Positions 33,776-42,759 of a stretch of DNA of 64,000 nt are shown here, in pieces. Positions within the stretch are counted from its first letter, which is position 1. The number at the start of each line of letters is the position of its first letter. The notes beneath the pieces were generated by a model, which was given only the letters and a program-made list of their open reading frames with translations, made no database searches and was not told where the DNA came from. The position numbers and the translations under genes are program-made. Origin of the DNA: CAZESS01 sp964414415 (GTDB lineage Archaea > Thermoplasmatota > E2 > UBA202 > DSCA01); the NCBI GenBank assembly GCA_964414415.1, contig CAYPWJ010000004.1, positions 1 through 64,000 on the forward strand, written 5' to 3'.

Positions 33776-34243
33776 TCACTTCCATCGCACCCGCCGCACA
33801 GGACCGCCGCAGACCGGGCAGCGCTCCGCCCCGGAGTCAACCCACCGGCCGCAGGAGGTGCAGCGGCGGCGCCACCGCCACTGCTCGCTGATGCCCTCCT
33901 CAGCAACCGGCTCATATGGCAGGGAAAGCTCCGCGGCGACGTTCTGCATCGCGTAATCGTCGGTCACCACGGTCGCGTCGTCAAGCGAGGCAGCCAGCGC
34001 CAGCACCGCAACGTCGGTTTCCGACAGGGCAGACAGGTCACCGGTCCGCCGGGCGGCAGCCTCCACCTGCTCCCTCGCATCGCTGGAGGGAAGCATCACG
34101 TCCAGCCCGGCCTCCCGGGCATATTGTAACATCCGGAATGAATGGCCGCCCTCCTCGAACTCGTCGATGACGCCTGGTGTCGTGACGACGTCGCCGCCCT
34201 GCCATCTGCCGGAAAGGATCGCCGAGGTGTCGAGCACACGCAT
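33776..34243 (-). CDS. nob1: Endonuclease Nob1
   Basis: A PIN-domain RNase that matures the 3' end of 16S rRNA. The 155-residue protein starts RVLDTSAILSG with the first metal-binding Asp, then ETDVAVLALAASL and VTDDYAMQNVA with the others. It closes with a Cys4 zinc ribbon CTSCGRWVDSGAERCPVCGG, which identifies Nob1 among PIN proteins. The ATG at 34243 is chosen over 34267 because the family begins there. It is divergent from queD, sharing a 38-base promoter region. Confidence 0.92.
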   Translation of the reverse strand: MRVLDTSAILSGRWQGGDVVTTPGVIDEFEEGGHSFRMLQYAREAGLDVMLPSSDAREQVEAAARRTGDLSALSETDVAVLALAASLDDATVVTDDYAMQNVAAELSLPYEPVAEEGISEQWRWRRRCTSCGRWVDSGAERCPVCGGPVRRVRWK

Positions 34244-34281
34244 GCACACAAGTATTTTAAAGCACATTGATATAGATTTGT

Positions 34282-34746
34282 ATGCAGGTCACGATAGACG
34301 GGTGGCGGAGCCACATCATGTTTTCCTCGGCCCATTTCATCCCGGAATACGACAAATGCGGGCGGCTGCACGGACACACCTACGCCATCCACGCCGCCGT
34401 CGAGGGCGAGCCGGACGAGATGGGCATCATCATCGACTTCAGCGAGCTAAAGGACACGCTGCGCCGCGTCGCCACCGAACTCGACCACCACCTGCTCATC
34501 CCCGAACAGGCGGACATCGAGCTCACACCGCAGGACGACAGCATCGAGATCACCTTCCGCGGCAAACGATACAGGCTGCCCGCCGAGGACTGCCTGCTGC
34601 TGCCGCTCCACGCGACCTCAGCAGAAAACCTCGCCGCCTACATCCACAGGCAGCTCAAGGAAACCATGAGCATCCCTCCCCGGGTGACATCCATCGCAAT
34701 CGGCGTCGACGAGGGATACGGACAGGGCGCCTGGACCACGGGGTAA
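34282..34746 (+). CDS. queD: 6-carboxy-tetrahydropterin synthase QueD (PTPS family)
   Basis: The second step toward preQ0, the precursor of archaeosine in tRNA. The 154-residue protein has the zinc His at SSAHFIPEY and the CGRLHGHTY motif with catalytic Cys and two Zn-binding His. DFSELKDTLRRV and ELDHHLLIPE are also characteristic, and TSAENLAAYI precedes the final helix. A TTTTAAAG box lies 26 bases before the ATG. queC follows after one base and queE overlaps queC, giving a three-gene operon. Confidence 0.93.
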   Translation: MQVTIDGWRSHIMFSSAHFIPEYDKCGRLHGHTYAIHAAVEGEPDEMGIIIDFSELKDTLRRVATELDHHLLIPEQADIELTPQDDSIEITFRGKRYRLPAEDCLLLPLHATSAENLAAYIHRQLKETMSIPPRVTSIAIGVDEGYGQGAWTTG

Positions 34747-34747
34747 C

Positions 34748-35410
34748 ATGAAAGCCGTCTGTCTGCTCTCCGGAGGCCTCGACTCGTGCGTCGCCGCAGC
34801 CATCGCCGCCAGCCGGGACAACGAACTCCACGCGCTCACCTTCAATTACGGGCAGCGCAGCCAGACGGAAATCCCGCACGCCAGACGGGTGGCCGAGGCG
34901 CTCCCGGTAGCAGACCACACAATCATCGACGTCGACCTCCGCAGCCTGGGCGGCTCGGCGCTCACCGACGACATCGACGTGCCCGACGGCGAGCAGGAGG
35001 GCATCCCCGCCACGTATGTGCCCGCGCGAAACACCATCTTTCTCAGTTACGCGCTCGCCCACGCAGAGACCATCGAGGCAGACAGCATCTGGATCGGCGT
35101 CACCGCCGTCGACTACTCGGGCTACCCGGACTGCCGCCCCGAGTACATCGAGGCGATGCAGCACGTCGCCGACGTGGGAACCAAGCGAGGCGTCGAGGGC
35201 AACGCACCCGTGATCGCGGCGCCGGTCATCGACATGGCAAAACATGAAATCATAGAGCGGGGCATCGATCTTGGGGCGCCACTGGAGCACACCTGGTCGT
35301 GCTACCGCGACGGCGACGCGGCATGCGGGAGATGCGACTCCTGCCGAATCCGGCTGAAGGGCTTCGCCAGGGCCGGCGTGGAGGACCCGATAGCCTATGA
35401 ATATCAATGA
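34748..35410 (+). CDS. queC: 7-cyano-7-deazaguanine synthase QueC
   Basis: An ATP-dependent enzyme turning 7-carboxy-7-deazaguanine into preQ0. The 220-residue PP-loop protein has LLSGGLDSCVAA at the N-terminus, FNYGQRSQTEI, PARNTIFLSYALAHAE, and a C-terminal zinc site (CYRDGDAACGRCDSCRIR) with four cysteines. It starts one base after the queD stop and overlaps queE by 14 bases. Confidence 0.94.
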   Translation: MKAVCLLSGGLDSCVAAAIAASRDNELHALTFNYGQRSQTEIPHARRVAEALPVADHTIIDVDLRSLGGSALTDDIDVPDGEQEGIPATYVPARNTIFLSYALAHAETIEADSIWIGVTAVDYSGYPDCRPEYIEAMQHVADVGTKRGVEGNAPVIAAPVIDMAKHEIIERGIDLGAPLEHTWSCYRDGDAACGRCDSCRIRLKGFARAGVEDPIAYEYQ

Positions 35411-36020
35411 AATCTTTTACTCGCTGCAGGGCGAGGGACACAACGTGGGGCTGCCCACCGTCTTTGTCCGCACCGCCAGCTGCAACCTCCGCTGCAGCTA
35501 CTGCGACACAACCTACGCCTACACGGAAGGCGAGACAATGGAGCCGCCGGAGGTCGTCGAGGCGGTGCAGCAATGGCGCTGCCACCGGACATGCATCACC
35601 GGCGGGGAACCGCTGCTACAGGAGGAGCTACCCGAGCTGATCGACACGCTGCTCGCCGAGAGCTACGACATTGAGGTGGAAACCAACGGGTCCCGCGACA
35701 TTGGATGGCTCACCCGACGGGACGTCACCGTCTCCATAGACATCAAGTGCCCCTCCTCAGGCATGCAGGCCGAGATGCGGATGGACAACCTGTCGCTGCT
35801 CCAGCCTCGGGACCAGCTCAAGTTCGTCATCGGCACCAGGGAGGACTACGACTACGCCCGCGAGGTCATCACACGATACAGCCCGGACTGCCAGGTGGTG
35901 ATGCAGCCCGTCTGGGGGAGTACCGTGCCGCTCGCCGACTGGATCATCCAGGATGAAATAGACGTCCGTCTCTCGATACAGCTGCACAAGATACTGTGGG
36001 GCGACAGGAGAGGCGTCTGA
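35397..36020 (+). CDS. queE: 7-carboxy-7-deazaguanine synthase QueE
   Basis: Radical SAM enzyme that contracts the pterin ring. The 207-residue protein has the family N-terminus EIFYSLQGEGHNVGLPTVFVR and the cluster motif CNLRCSYC. TGGEPLLQ and VETNGSRDI complete the SAM-binding signature. It completes the preQ0 pathway together with QueD and QueC; the GTP cyclohydrolase and the tRNA transglycosylase are not in this window. Confidence 0.94.
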   Translation: MNINEIFYSLQGEGHNVGLPTVFVRTASCNLRCSYCDTTYAYTEGETMEPPEVVEAVQQWRCHRTCITGGEPLLQEELPELIDTLLAESYDIEVETNGSRDIGWLTRRDVTVSIDIKCPSSGMQAEMRMDNLSLLQPRDQLKFVIGTREDYDYAREVITRYSPDCQVVMQPVWGSTVPLADWIIQDEIDVRLSIQLHKILWGDRRGV

Positions 36021-36032
36021 TAGAAAAACACA

Positions 36033-36044
36033 ATGTTTATATAA
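36033..36044 (+). promoter_or_regulatory. TATA box of the giant surface protein gene
   Basis: GTTTATATAAAA precedes a long A-rich leader that ends in a consensus ribosome site, so this gene is translated from a leadered mRNA, unlike most neighbours. Confidence 0.5.
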
Positions 36045-36159
36045 AATGATGCCAATTCCATGCTAACCCTGTCCCACAGAGGGACGCCACAATGGAAAAA
36101 AAAGAGAAAAGATTAAAAAAGGGGATACATTTTAGATGGCAAACCTAAAGGAGGAAACA

Positions 36160-39100
36160 ATGTATAAAAAAAGCGCACTTAAAAAAATTGGAAGCATCGT
36201 CGTAGTAGCCGCGTTGATAGCAAGCGCCTTCGCCGTCATATCGGTGGAAGATGTAGCCGGCGGAAACGGGGAAGGTTCTACTACTGACCACGTAGTGATA
36301 AATGAATTCCTTGTATATCCGGATGGGGAGTTCTTTTCGGACAAAATAGAGTTGTATAACCCTACCGATAGCGGGGTTGACTTAACCGGATGGAACATCT
36401 CGGTATTGCCCGCCACGGCCACCAATACAAACGCCCTTAGCGGAACGATAGATGCATACGGATATGTTGTAATAGATGTCACCTTTAATCTGCCAGACGA
36501 CACTGGCACCATCGTCCTCAATGACGAGGCCAATGACACGGTGGACAACGTTACGTATGGGGGCGAGACTGGCGACGCTCCGGTACCCGGCCCGGATAAC
36601 TCCACGGGACGATACCCGAATGGCGTGGACACCGACAGCGACGCCGAGGACTTCCAGGTGTTTACGAGTCCGACCTTCGGCGAGTCCAACGGCGGCGAAA
36701 CACACGACGTCTACATAGATACGGGCTACACCGGGACCCATGGAACCGGCATCCGCATCGATAACGCCACCACCGAGGAAATAGCCCTGGATCAGAACCT
36801 CACGATAGGAGAAACCTACCACATCAAGTACAAAGTCGTCAACGACGGAACCGCCGGACCGGAGGAGGTCGGCGTCACCGTTACAGTTGACTCGACAGAG
36901 GTTGCAGATTATACCGAGACGATAGATGAATATCACTTAGGCGATAAAACCTGGGATACCAGTGGCCTCTCTCCCGGCGACTACACCATCACGGTCAACG
37001 CAAGCCTGCCGGCGGACGACAACATGACCGGCAACGAACGAACGAGGACAGTCACCCTGGAACGAGGGGGAGATACAACGCCGCCTGAAATATCGAATGT
37101 GACGGCAACCCCTGCCACGGCGAAAGCAGGAGGGAAAGTCAACATTTCCTGTGACGTGTCCGACAATGTCGGCATCGACACGGTGAACGTTACCATCACC
37201 GGCCCCGAAGGCTTTGATACGATTACCGAGACGATGAGCGAAGGAAGCTACTATTACGCCCAGGAATACACCATCACAGGAACATACCACTACAATATCA
37301 CGGCAAAAGACACCAGCGATCTTAAGACGTCAGAGGAAGGCACCTTCCAGATTACCACCAACTTTGAGGTGAAGCCCACCTCCGGCGGATACAAGGACAC
37401 CGTCACCATGGAGATCTATAACGCCTCAGACGGCGATACCGTACAGGTCTGGAAGCCCGGGGCAACGCAATACACGAAGCAGGATTGGGCAAACTCGAAG
37501 GGCAGAGTGACCTTCAGCAACGTGTACCTCGATGCAGTCGGTGAATGGACAGTCAAAGACATCACGCAAGACATCAGCACCACCTTCACCGTCAAGCCTG
37601 CACCGCTCAACATCACCCTCTCCCCGGCAACGGAGACGTTCAACCAATCCAAGAGCGGCATCCAGGTCGACGTCACCATCAAAGACCAGGACGGCAACTA
37701 TGTCTCTGATGCAGACTTTGCTGTCTCCTACATCGGGACAGATGGACAAGATGTCCCGGCGCAGCACATCCTGGTGTCGGAGAGCGGCGGCAACTATACG
37801 ATAAAGGTGCGGGGTATGGATGGCATCGGCACCTACAACGTCTCTGCAACGAAGAACAACACCGGCGACGCAACCCCTGAACTGGGCGGCTACGCACACC
37901 TCGACGTGACGCCAAACGACCTCACCTTCGACGACGTATCCGTTGAAGATGCCAAGTCCGGCTTCCCGAGCACCAAGAAATTCCTGGTGAAATACGCAGA
38001 TGTCAACACATCTGTCGACTGGACCAGACCGGTTAATATCACCCTCTCGGTTGGGGGCGAAAGCAACTCAACCGGCGATGTCGACTTCAGCAGCGACACC
38101 GGCACCGTTATCCTCGGCGGCGAGACAGCCCACATTTCCGTGGAAGACGGCGACCTCGTCATCGAGATGAAATGGCCGGAGACAGGCGAATACGACCTCA
38201 CCGTAAAGCAGGACTACGCCGGCAGCACAATGATAGACAACGAAAGCTACGAATACACCGGCAGCACCACCTTTGACGTGGCAACCCCGCCGGATGTCAA
38301 CGTAAAGGTAACGCCCGACACGGTCGATGTCAACGAAACCAGCTTCAACACCGTCACCCTTGAGGTAGAGGTACTCGGCGACGCCGTCGACGTCTACGGC
38401 AGCCCGAAAAACCTCAGCATCAATGCAGCTACCCTCAAGAACGTGACCAAACGGTTCGAAATCGAGGGCGACATCCTTTACACGCCGCCCGCCGGAGCCT
38501 TTGAATACGTGGGCCACGGCATATGGGAGGTCAAGGTCTTCCCGACAAGGGGCAACGGAATGATATACGTCAACGTGACCTGGCCGAACAACGGCACCGA
38601 CGGCGACAACGTCACCATCGACGAGGGCGGCCACGTGACCGTTGACCCGACAACCGTTATCGTTGACAACCAGTACAATTTCACTGTTGCGCTCAAAACG
38701 AAGGAAGGAGATTCCTTCCAATCCCCCCAGTATCTCAGACTGTATCTGGAGAATAAATCCTACTATGAGACAGGTGGATGGGAACTGGTCCGGGAAAAGA
38801 CATCGCTGTATAGCCCCAACGGTGAATTCACCTTCTCAAATGTCTCGATAGACCATGCAGCGGTCAATTACGTGGTCGCCGCGTATTTCAAGACCGGCAC
38901 CACCGACCAGCATGCCTTCGCCAGGATACAGTCCAACCCGGCTCACGACCTCGAAGTCGACTGGAGCCCCGGTGAAGTGATGGCCGGTGCATCCACCGAG
39001 TACACCTTTAACGTTACGAGAGACAACTCCTCCTACGCCGACAGCTTCCAGCTCTACCTCCTCAACGAGACACAGTATGAGGAGTTGCAGGACGACGAGC

Positions 39101-40170
39101 TTAATCTGGATACCCTGACACCGCTCACCGCCTCGCAGGCCAACTTTACCAAGACACCGCCCGCCATCACCGAAGCCGGCACCTACTACCTCTACGTCCG
39201 CACCACGGACAAGAAGCACGACAACATGGGTGCAGAGCCGAGCATAGAGGTCAGCAAGGCCACCGTCACGCCGGACATGGCCACAGTCGTCAAACATATC
39301 GACACCAACGGCACGGTGACCTTCGACGTGACCTGGAACGGAGACAACCTCGACGGCACCCTCACCATCAAGGGCATCAAGGACACCGGCGAGTACAATG
39401 AAACCTACATGAAAGGCGAAAAAATCACGGTGGACGTCACCAACGGCACGGCCACGGTCCACAACCTCAAGGTCGTCAACGGCAGCCAGGCGGGCTACGA
39501 GATCACCTTCACGCTTAAGCCAGAGAACGGAAAAGATGCAGATGCAGACGGCACCATGACGGTAACCATCCCGGACATCACCGTTGAACCTGAGACCATC
39601 TCGCTTGGCGAGCAGAACATCATCACCGTCACGGTCACCAACCCGCGGAACGACAACCCGGTGGCTGACATGAAGGTCACGGGCGACTTCCCCGCCGGCG
39701 AGATGACGCTCGGCAAAACCGACAGCAACGGTGAGATAACCATCGGCATCATCCCCGACATGACCGGCACCATCACGCTGTACGTGGAGGGAGACCAGGC
39801 AGGCAACATCACCATCGACGTGGGCGGCCTCGATATTCACGTCATCGGCGACCGCTACTTCTACGCCCTCCCCGAGCTGAAGAAAGGCACCGAGTACACG
39901 ATCAAGGTAACTACGAAAGGCGGCAAGGAGATTCAGGGAGCAACCGTGTCGGTGGGCGGCAACACCTACACGACGAATGCCGACGGCGAAGTGACATGGA
40001 AGCCCGACAAGACAGGCGACTTCACCATCACGGCCACCTACGGCACCTACGACCAGGGCACCCGGGACGTGACGGTGAAGAAGGAACCGACCACCCCAGG
40101 CTTTGGATTCGGTATCCTGCTGCTCGGCATGCTTGGCGTGGCGCTCATCCTGTGGCGACGACGCCGCTAA
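36160..40170 (+). CDS. Giant surface protein with lamin-tail-like domain and PGF-CTERM-like anchor
   Basis: A 1336-residue exported protein. The signal sequence is KKIGSIVVVAALIASAFAVISV. A lamin-tail-like domain (VVINEFLVYPDG, IELYNPTDSGVDLTGWNISV) comes first. CARDB and Ig-like beta domains follow (VKYKVVNDGTAGPEEVGVTV and many N-x-T sequons). The tail TTPGFGFGILLLGMLGVALILWRRRR is a PGF-CTERM-type sorting and anchoring signal. The ATG at 36160 is set by a strong AGGAGG site 7 bases upstream; the one at 36136 is not. Thr/Asp/Asn-rich composition and abundant N-glycosylation sites fit an S-layer or adhesin role. Its own promoter (GTTTATATAAAA, about 36033) gives a leader of nearly 100 bases, unusual in this genome. 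Confidence 0.85.
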   Translation: MYKKSALKKIGSIVVVAALIASAFAVISVEDVAGGNGEGSTTDHVVINEFLVYPDGEFFSDKIELYNPTDSGVDLTGWNISVLPATATNTNALSGTIDAYGYVVIDVTFNLPDDTGTIVLNDEANDTVDNVTYGGETGDAPVPGPDNSTGRYPNGVDTDSDAEDFQVFTSPTFGESNGGETHDVYIDTGYTGTHGTGIRIDNATTEEIALDQNLTIGETYHIKYKVVNDGTAGPEEVGVTVTVDSTEVADYTETIDEYHLGDKTWDTSGLSPGDYTITVNASLPADDNMTGNERTRTVTLERGGDTTPPEISNVTATPATAKAGGKVNISCDVSDNVGIDTVNVTITGPEGFDTITETMSEGSYYYAQEYTITGTYHYNITAKDTSDLKTSEEGTFQITTNFEVKPTSGGYKDTVTMEIYNASDGDTVQVWKPGATQYTKQDWANSKGRVTFSNVYLDAVGEWTVKDITQDISTTFTVKPAPLNITLSPATETFNQSKSGIQVDVTIKDQDGNYVSDADFAVSYIGTDGQDVPAQHILVSESGGNYTIKVRGMDGIGTYNVSATKNNTGDATPELGGYAHLDVTPNDLTFDDVSVEDAKSGFPSTKKFLVKYADVNTSVDWTRPVNITLSVGGESNSTGDVDFSSDTGTVILGGETAHISVEDGDLVIEMKWPETGEYDLTVKQDYAGSTMIDNESYEYTGSTTFDVATPPDVNVKVTPDTVDVNETSFNTVTLEVEVLGDAVDVYGSPKNLSINAATLKNVTKRFEIEGDILYTPPAGAFEYVGHGIWEVKVFPTRGNGMIYVNVTWPNNGTDGDNVTIDEGGHVTVDPTTVIVDNQYNFTVALKTKEGDSFQSPQYLRLYLENKSYYETGGWELVREKTSLYSPNGEFTFSNVSIDHAAVNYVVAAYFKTGTTDQHAFARIQSNPAHDLEVDWSPGEVMAGASTEYTFNVTRDNSSYADSFQLYLLNETQYEELQDDELNLDTLTPLTASQANFTKTPPAITEAGTYYLYVRTTDKKHDNMGAEPSIEVSKATVTPDMATVVKHIDTNGTVTFDVTWNGDNLDGTLTIKGIKDTGEYNETYMKGEKITVDVTNGTATVHNLKVVNGSQAGYEITFTLKPENGKDADADGTMTVTIPDITVEPETISLGEQNIITVTVTNPRNDNPVADMKVTGDFPAGEMTLGKTDSNGEITIGIIPDMTGTITLYVEGDQAGNITIDVGGLDIHVIGDRYFYALPELKKGTEYTIKVTTKGGKEIQGATVSVGGNTYTTNADGEVTWKPDKTGDFTITATYGTYDQGTRDVTVKKEPTTPGFGFGILLLGMLGVALILWRRRR

Positions 40171-40175
40171 CACCC

Positions 40176-40217
40176 TTTTTCCCTCTTTTTCCTTTCCTTT
40201 TTGTTTTGTTTTTGTGA
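40176..40217 (+). terminator. T-rich transcription terminator
   Basis: Several runs of four to five T residues directly follow the surface protein stop codon, the typical archaeal termination signal for a highly transcribed gene. Confidence 0.55.
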
Positions 40218-40272
40218 AAGAAAAGGATAATGTTTTAATACCTGTATTTCGTTAAATTATCTGCAGGGATTC

Positions 40273-40746
40273 ATGATGGATGACGAGGACAAAGACCAGA
40301 AAAATCCGCTCAACGACGAGGAATTCCAGCGTATCCTCCATGAGATGGAACGGCTCGTGGAAGACGCATTCAAGTCGTCGCTTGAGGAATGGAAATCCGG
40401 CAAGACGTTCGTGAAGGGATTTTCCGTCAGGCTGGGCCCGGACGGCGAACCGCAGATAGACGAGTTCAGCCAGGATGCCGCCGGCGAGGAAGAGATGGAC
40501 GCGGACGTGATGGAGGGCGTTGACAGCATCGCCGTCACGCTCTCGCTGCCGTTTCCCGCCCGGCGGGAGGACATCGACCTCTACGTCGACCGGCAGACGC
40601 TCGAGATAGCCATCGATGACCCGGAGCGGACCATGTACAAGGCTGTCACGCTTCCCCACCCCGTGCTGCAGGACAGCCTCCAGTATACCTACAAAAACAG
40701 GGTGCTGGACATCGAGATGCAAAAACAGGACGTCCACAGCTTATAG
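40273..40746 (+). CDS. Hsp20/alpha-crystallin-like small protein
   Basis: The 157-residue protein has an acidic helical N-terminal third, a conserved GFSVRLGPDGEPQIDEF strand pair, and an alpha-crystallin-like core (VTLSLPFPARREDIDLYVDRQTLEIAI, then NRVLDIEMQK). This matches the archaeal Hsp20-related group whose members share the G-F-S-V-G-P-D-G-x-P motif; the final I-x-I is weak. Likely role is preventing protein aggregation. Its end overlaps convergent trpS by 6 bases. Confidence 0.72.
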   Translation: MMDDEDKDQKNPLNDEEFQRILHEMERLVEDAFKSSLEEWKSGKTFVKGFSVRLGPDGEPQIDEFSQDAAGEEEMDADVMEGVDSIAVTLSLPFPARREDIDLYVDRQTLEIAIDDPERTMYKAVTLPHPVLQDSLQYTYKNRVLDIEMQKQDVHSL

Positions 40747-42051
40747 CGAGACGTAGTCCTCGATTTTTTCCCGGGCCACCGCCCGTTTTTCCTGCAGCTC
40801 TGACAGGAACGAGCTCATGAGGCCGGCGGCGCGTTTTTTACAGTCTCCGCAGACCTGCTCACCCGCGGTGCAGTCCCGGTAGAGCTGCTTCAGCTCCTCG
40901 TCGCTGTCGATGAGATGATAGAGGAAGAGCTCGTAGAGGACACATTGCTCGGGGGTGCCACCGTGTCGTTTGTGTTCCTCCAGCGAGGTGGCACCGCCGG
41001 TCTTCGCCGACATGATCTTTTTCCTTGCCTGCTGAGGGGTGTCGGTGAGAAAGATCGCTGACTCGGGCCTGCTGCTTGACATCTTGCCGCCGGTGATACC
41101 CGTCATGAAGCGATGGTAGGTCGAGGCGGGTGCGACGAACCCGTAGCTGCCCCGCCGTTGTTCCTGTTTCGCCAGCGCGAGGTCTACGGCGTCAATGTCC
41201 GCGACGGCGGCATCCTCGAGGTAGAGTGCCTTGTAGGCGTCGTTGCGCCGCACGGTGAAGCCATGTTCTGCCGCTGTCTGCTCGGCGAGGTCGAGCAGCC
41301 GGGAGACGTCGCTGTCCGGCTTGACGAAGACGGCGACCTCGCCGTCGTTGGTCGTGGTGACGTTGAAGAGGCGGTGCGCCGAGGCGACGCCACGGGTGAA
41401 GCGGAGATGTGGGTCCTGGTCGACGCCGACGGGCACCAGGACGGGCCGTGCACCGCCGTGTTCCTCCAGCTGCGGGTGCAGGATGTCTCCGGCCTGGATG
41501 AGGGGGGACAGCACATGTGTCATGTTGGTGGCGCCCTCAAACCCGTAGATGGCGTTGACCTCGGACAGGTTGGTTTTTTTACCGAGCAGATACCCGAGAT
41601 CCTTGACCTCGCTGTTCTGTGACTGAAAGTAGACGGTGCAGGGCTCCAGCCCCAGGGCGATGTAGTTGGCGATGTATTCCTCGAGAGCCAGCTGTTTCGC
41701 CTCCTCAAGCGAGTAGCCGCGGGTCGCGTAGGCCTCGATGTCCGCAACGGCAATATAGATGTCGGCGCCGATGCGTTGGTAGTAGCGTATCTGGTCGAGA
41801 ACCATCTTGTGCCCGAGATGCATCCGCCCGGAGGGCATCAGGCCGGTCATCAGCGCCCACGGTTCATCGTTTTGTACGGCGCGGGCGATGCGGTGGAAGT
41901 CTCGGTGGCCGAAGACGATGCCCCGCCGGAAAAAGTATGGTGGCTCAGGCATCTCCTTCCATATGTCGGGGGTAAGCTCCTGGATGCCGAACTGTTCCCT
42001 GAGGCGGTTGTAGTCCTGATACTGCGCCGAGCTCCACGGATTTATCTGCAT
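40741..42051 (-). CDS. trpS: Tryptophanyl-tRNA synthetase
   Basis: A class I synthetase of 436 residues, archaeal/eukaryotic type. It has the HIGH-like PSGRMHLGHK near residue 72 and KMSSSRPES near 315. Family blocks include RGIVFGHRDFHRI, ADIEAYATRGYSLEEA, and PVGVDQDPHLRFTRGVA. A C-terminal CGDCKKRAAG block is present. The 5' start at 42051 (MQINPWSS) agrees with the archaeal family, which begins INPW. Confidence 0.95.
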   Translation of the reverse strand: MQINPWSSAQYQDYNRLREQFGIQELTPDIWKEMPEPPYFFRRGIVFGHRDFHRIARAVQNDEPWALMTGLMPSGRMHLGHKMVLDQIRYYQRIGADIYIAVADIEAYATRGYSLEEAKQLALEEYIANYIALGLEPCTVYFQSQNSEVKDLGYLLGKKTNLSEVNAIYGFEGATNMTHVLSPLIQAGDILHPQLEEHGGARPVLVPVGVDQDPHLRFTRGVASAHRLFNVTTTNDGEVAVFVKPDSDVSRLLDLAEQTAAEHGFTVRRNDAYKALYLEDAAVADIDAVDLALAKQEQRRGSYGFVAPASTYHRFMTGITGGKMSSSRPESAIFLTDTPQQARKKIMSAKTGGATSLEEHKRHGGTPEQCVLYELFLYHLIDSDEELKQLYRDCTAGEQVCGDCKKRAAGLMSSFLSELQEKRAVAREKIEDYVSL

Positions 42052-42219
42052 CGAGGCGTCTATCGTGCGTCGCTATATGTAGTTTTTGAAATGCTACTGC
42101 TTCGTCGTGGCCTCTGGAGAGCGATACCGATTGTATTCCCGGGCGGTTTCCTGCAGGACGGAGAGAAGAGCTGCCGGCATGCTACCCAATCCAGGATGTA
42201 TTTAAAATAGGGGTATCTC

Positions 42220-42669
42220 TCACCGGCGTAGCTCGCCGGCAAACCGTCTCGCCTCAGCCAGGTCATCCCGGTCGGGCCTGTCCTTGTTGATGCCGCCTAT
42301 GAGCTTGAGTGGGCCGTAGGTGTCGTATCCCTTGCAGGAAAACTCGTCGACGATGGCAAAGCCACGGCGGCGCAACGCTTTTTTGAGGCGACGATGGCCG
42401 ATCCAGGCCGGGAACCCACCCCTTGTCGAAAATACAAATGCCCTCTTGTCGGGCATAGACGGCAGCCGCTGTACGAGCCGAAGCAGGCTGCGGTGATGCC
42501 GCCAGAAGTAGATGCCGCTCCCGAAGCCGACGAGGTCAGCGGCGGCGATGTCGTCCACGGTCGTCTCACCCGGGCGCTGCAGCATCGCATCGAGCTCGTC
42601 CGCCATCACCCCGGCGACCCGGCGGGTGTTGCCGTGGTGCACCGACATACACACGACGAGGGAATCCAT
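42220..42669 (-). CDS. Flavodoxin-family protein
   Basis: A 149-residue flavodoxin-like protein. The N-terminal VVCMSVHHGNTRRVAGVMADEL is the FMN phosphate loop (with SVHHGNT where flavodoxins have TxTGNT). DLVGFGSGIYFWRHHRSLLRLVQRLP and KRAFVFSTRGG supply the flavin-ring loops. C-terminal FSCKGYDTYGPLKLIGGINKDRP is shared with archaeal flavodoxins of this group. The ATG at 42669 is favoured because the upstream residues do not fit the fold and a TTTTATG box lies 26 bases away. Redox partner unknown. Confidence 0.85.
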   Translation of the reverse strand: MDSLVVCMSVHHGNTRRVAGVMADELDAMLQRPGETTVDDIAAADLVGFGSGIYFWRHHRSLLRLVQRLPSMPDKRAFVFSTRGGFPAWIGHRRLKKALRRRGFAIVDEFSCKGYDTYGPLKLIGGINKDRPDRDDLAEARRFAGELRR

Positions 42670-42759
42670 GGACGGAAAAGCCACCGGGGCATAAAACGGT
42701 TGGCATCGAAATAAAGGTTTAAAAACCGCAACTGGTTCGTATATCGGAGGCACCCGTCC

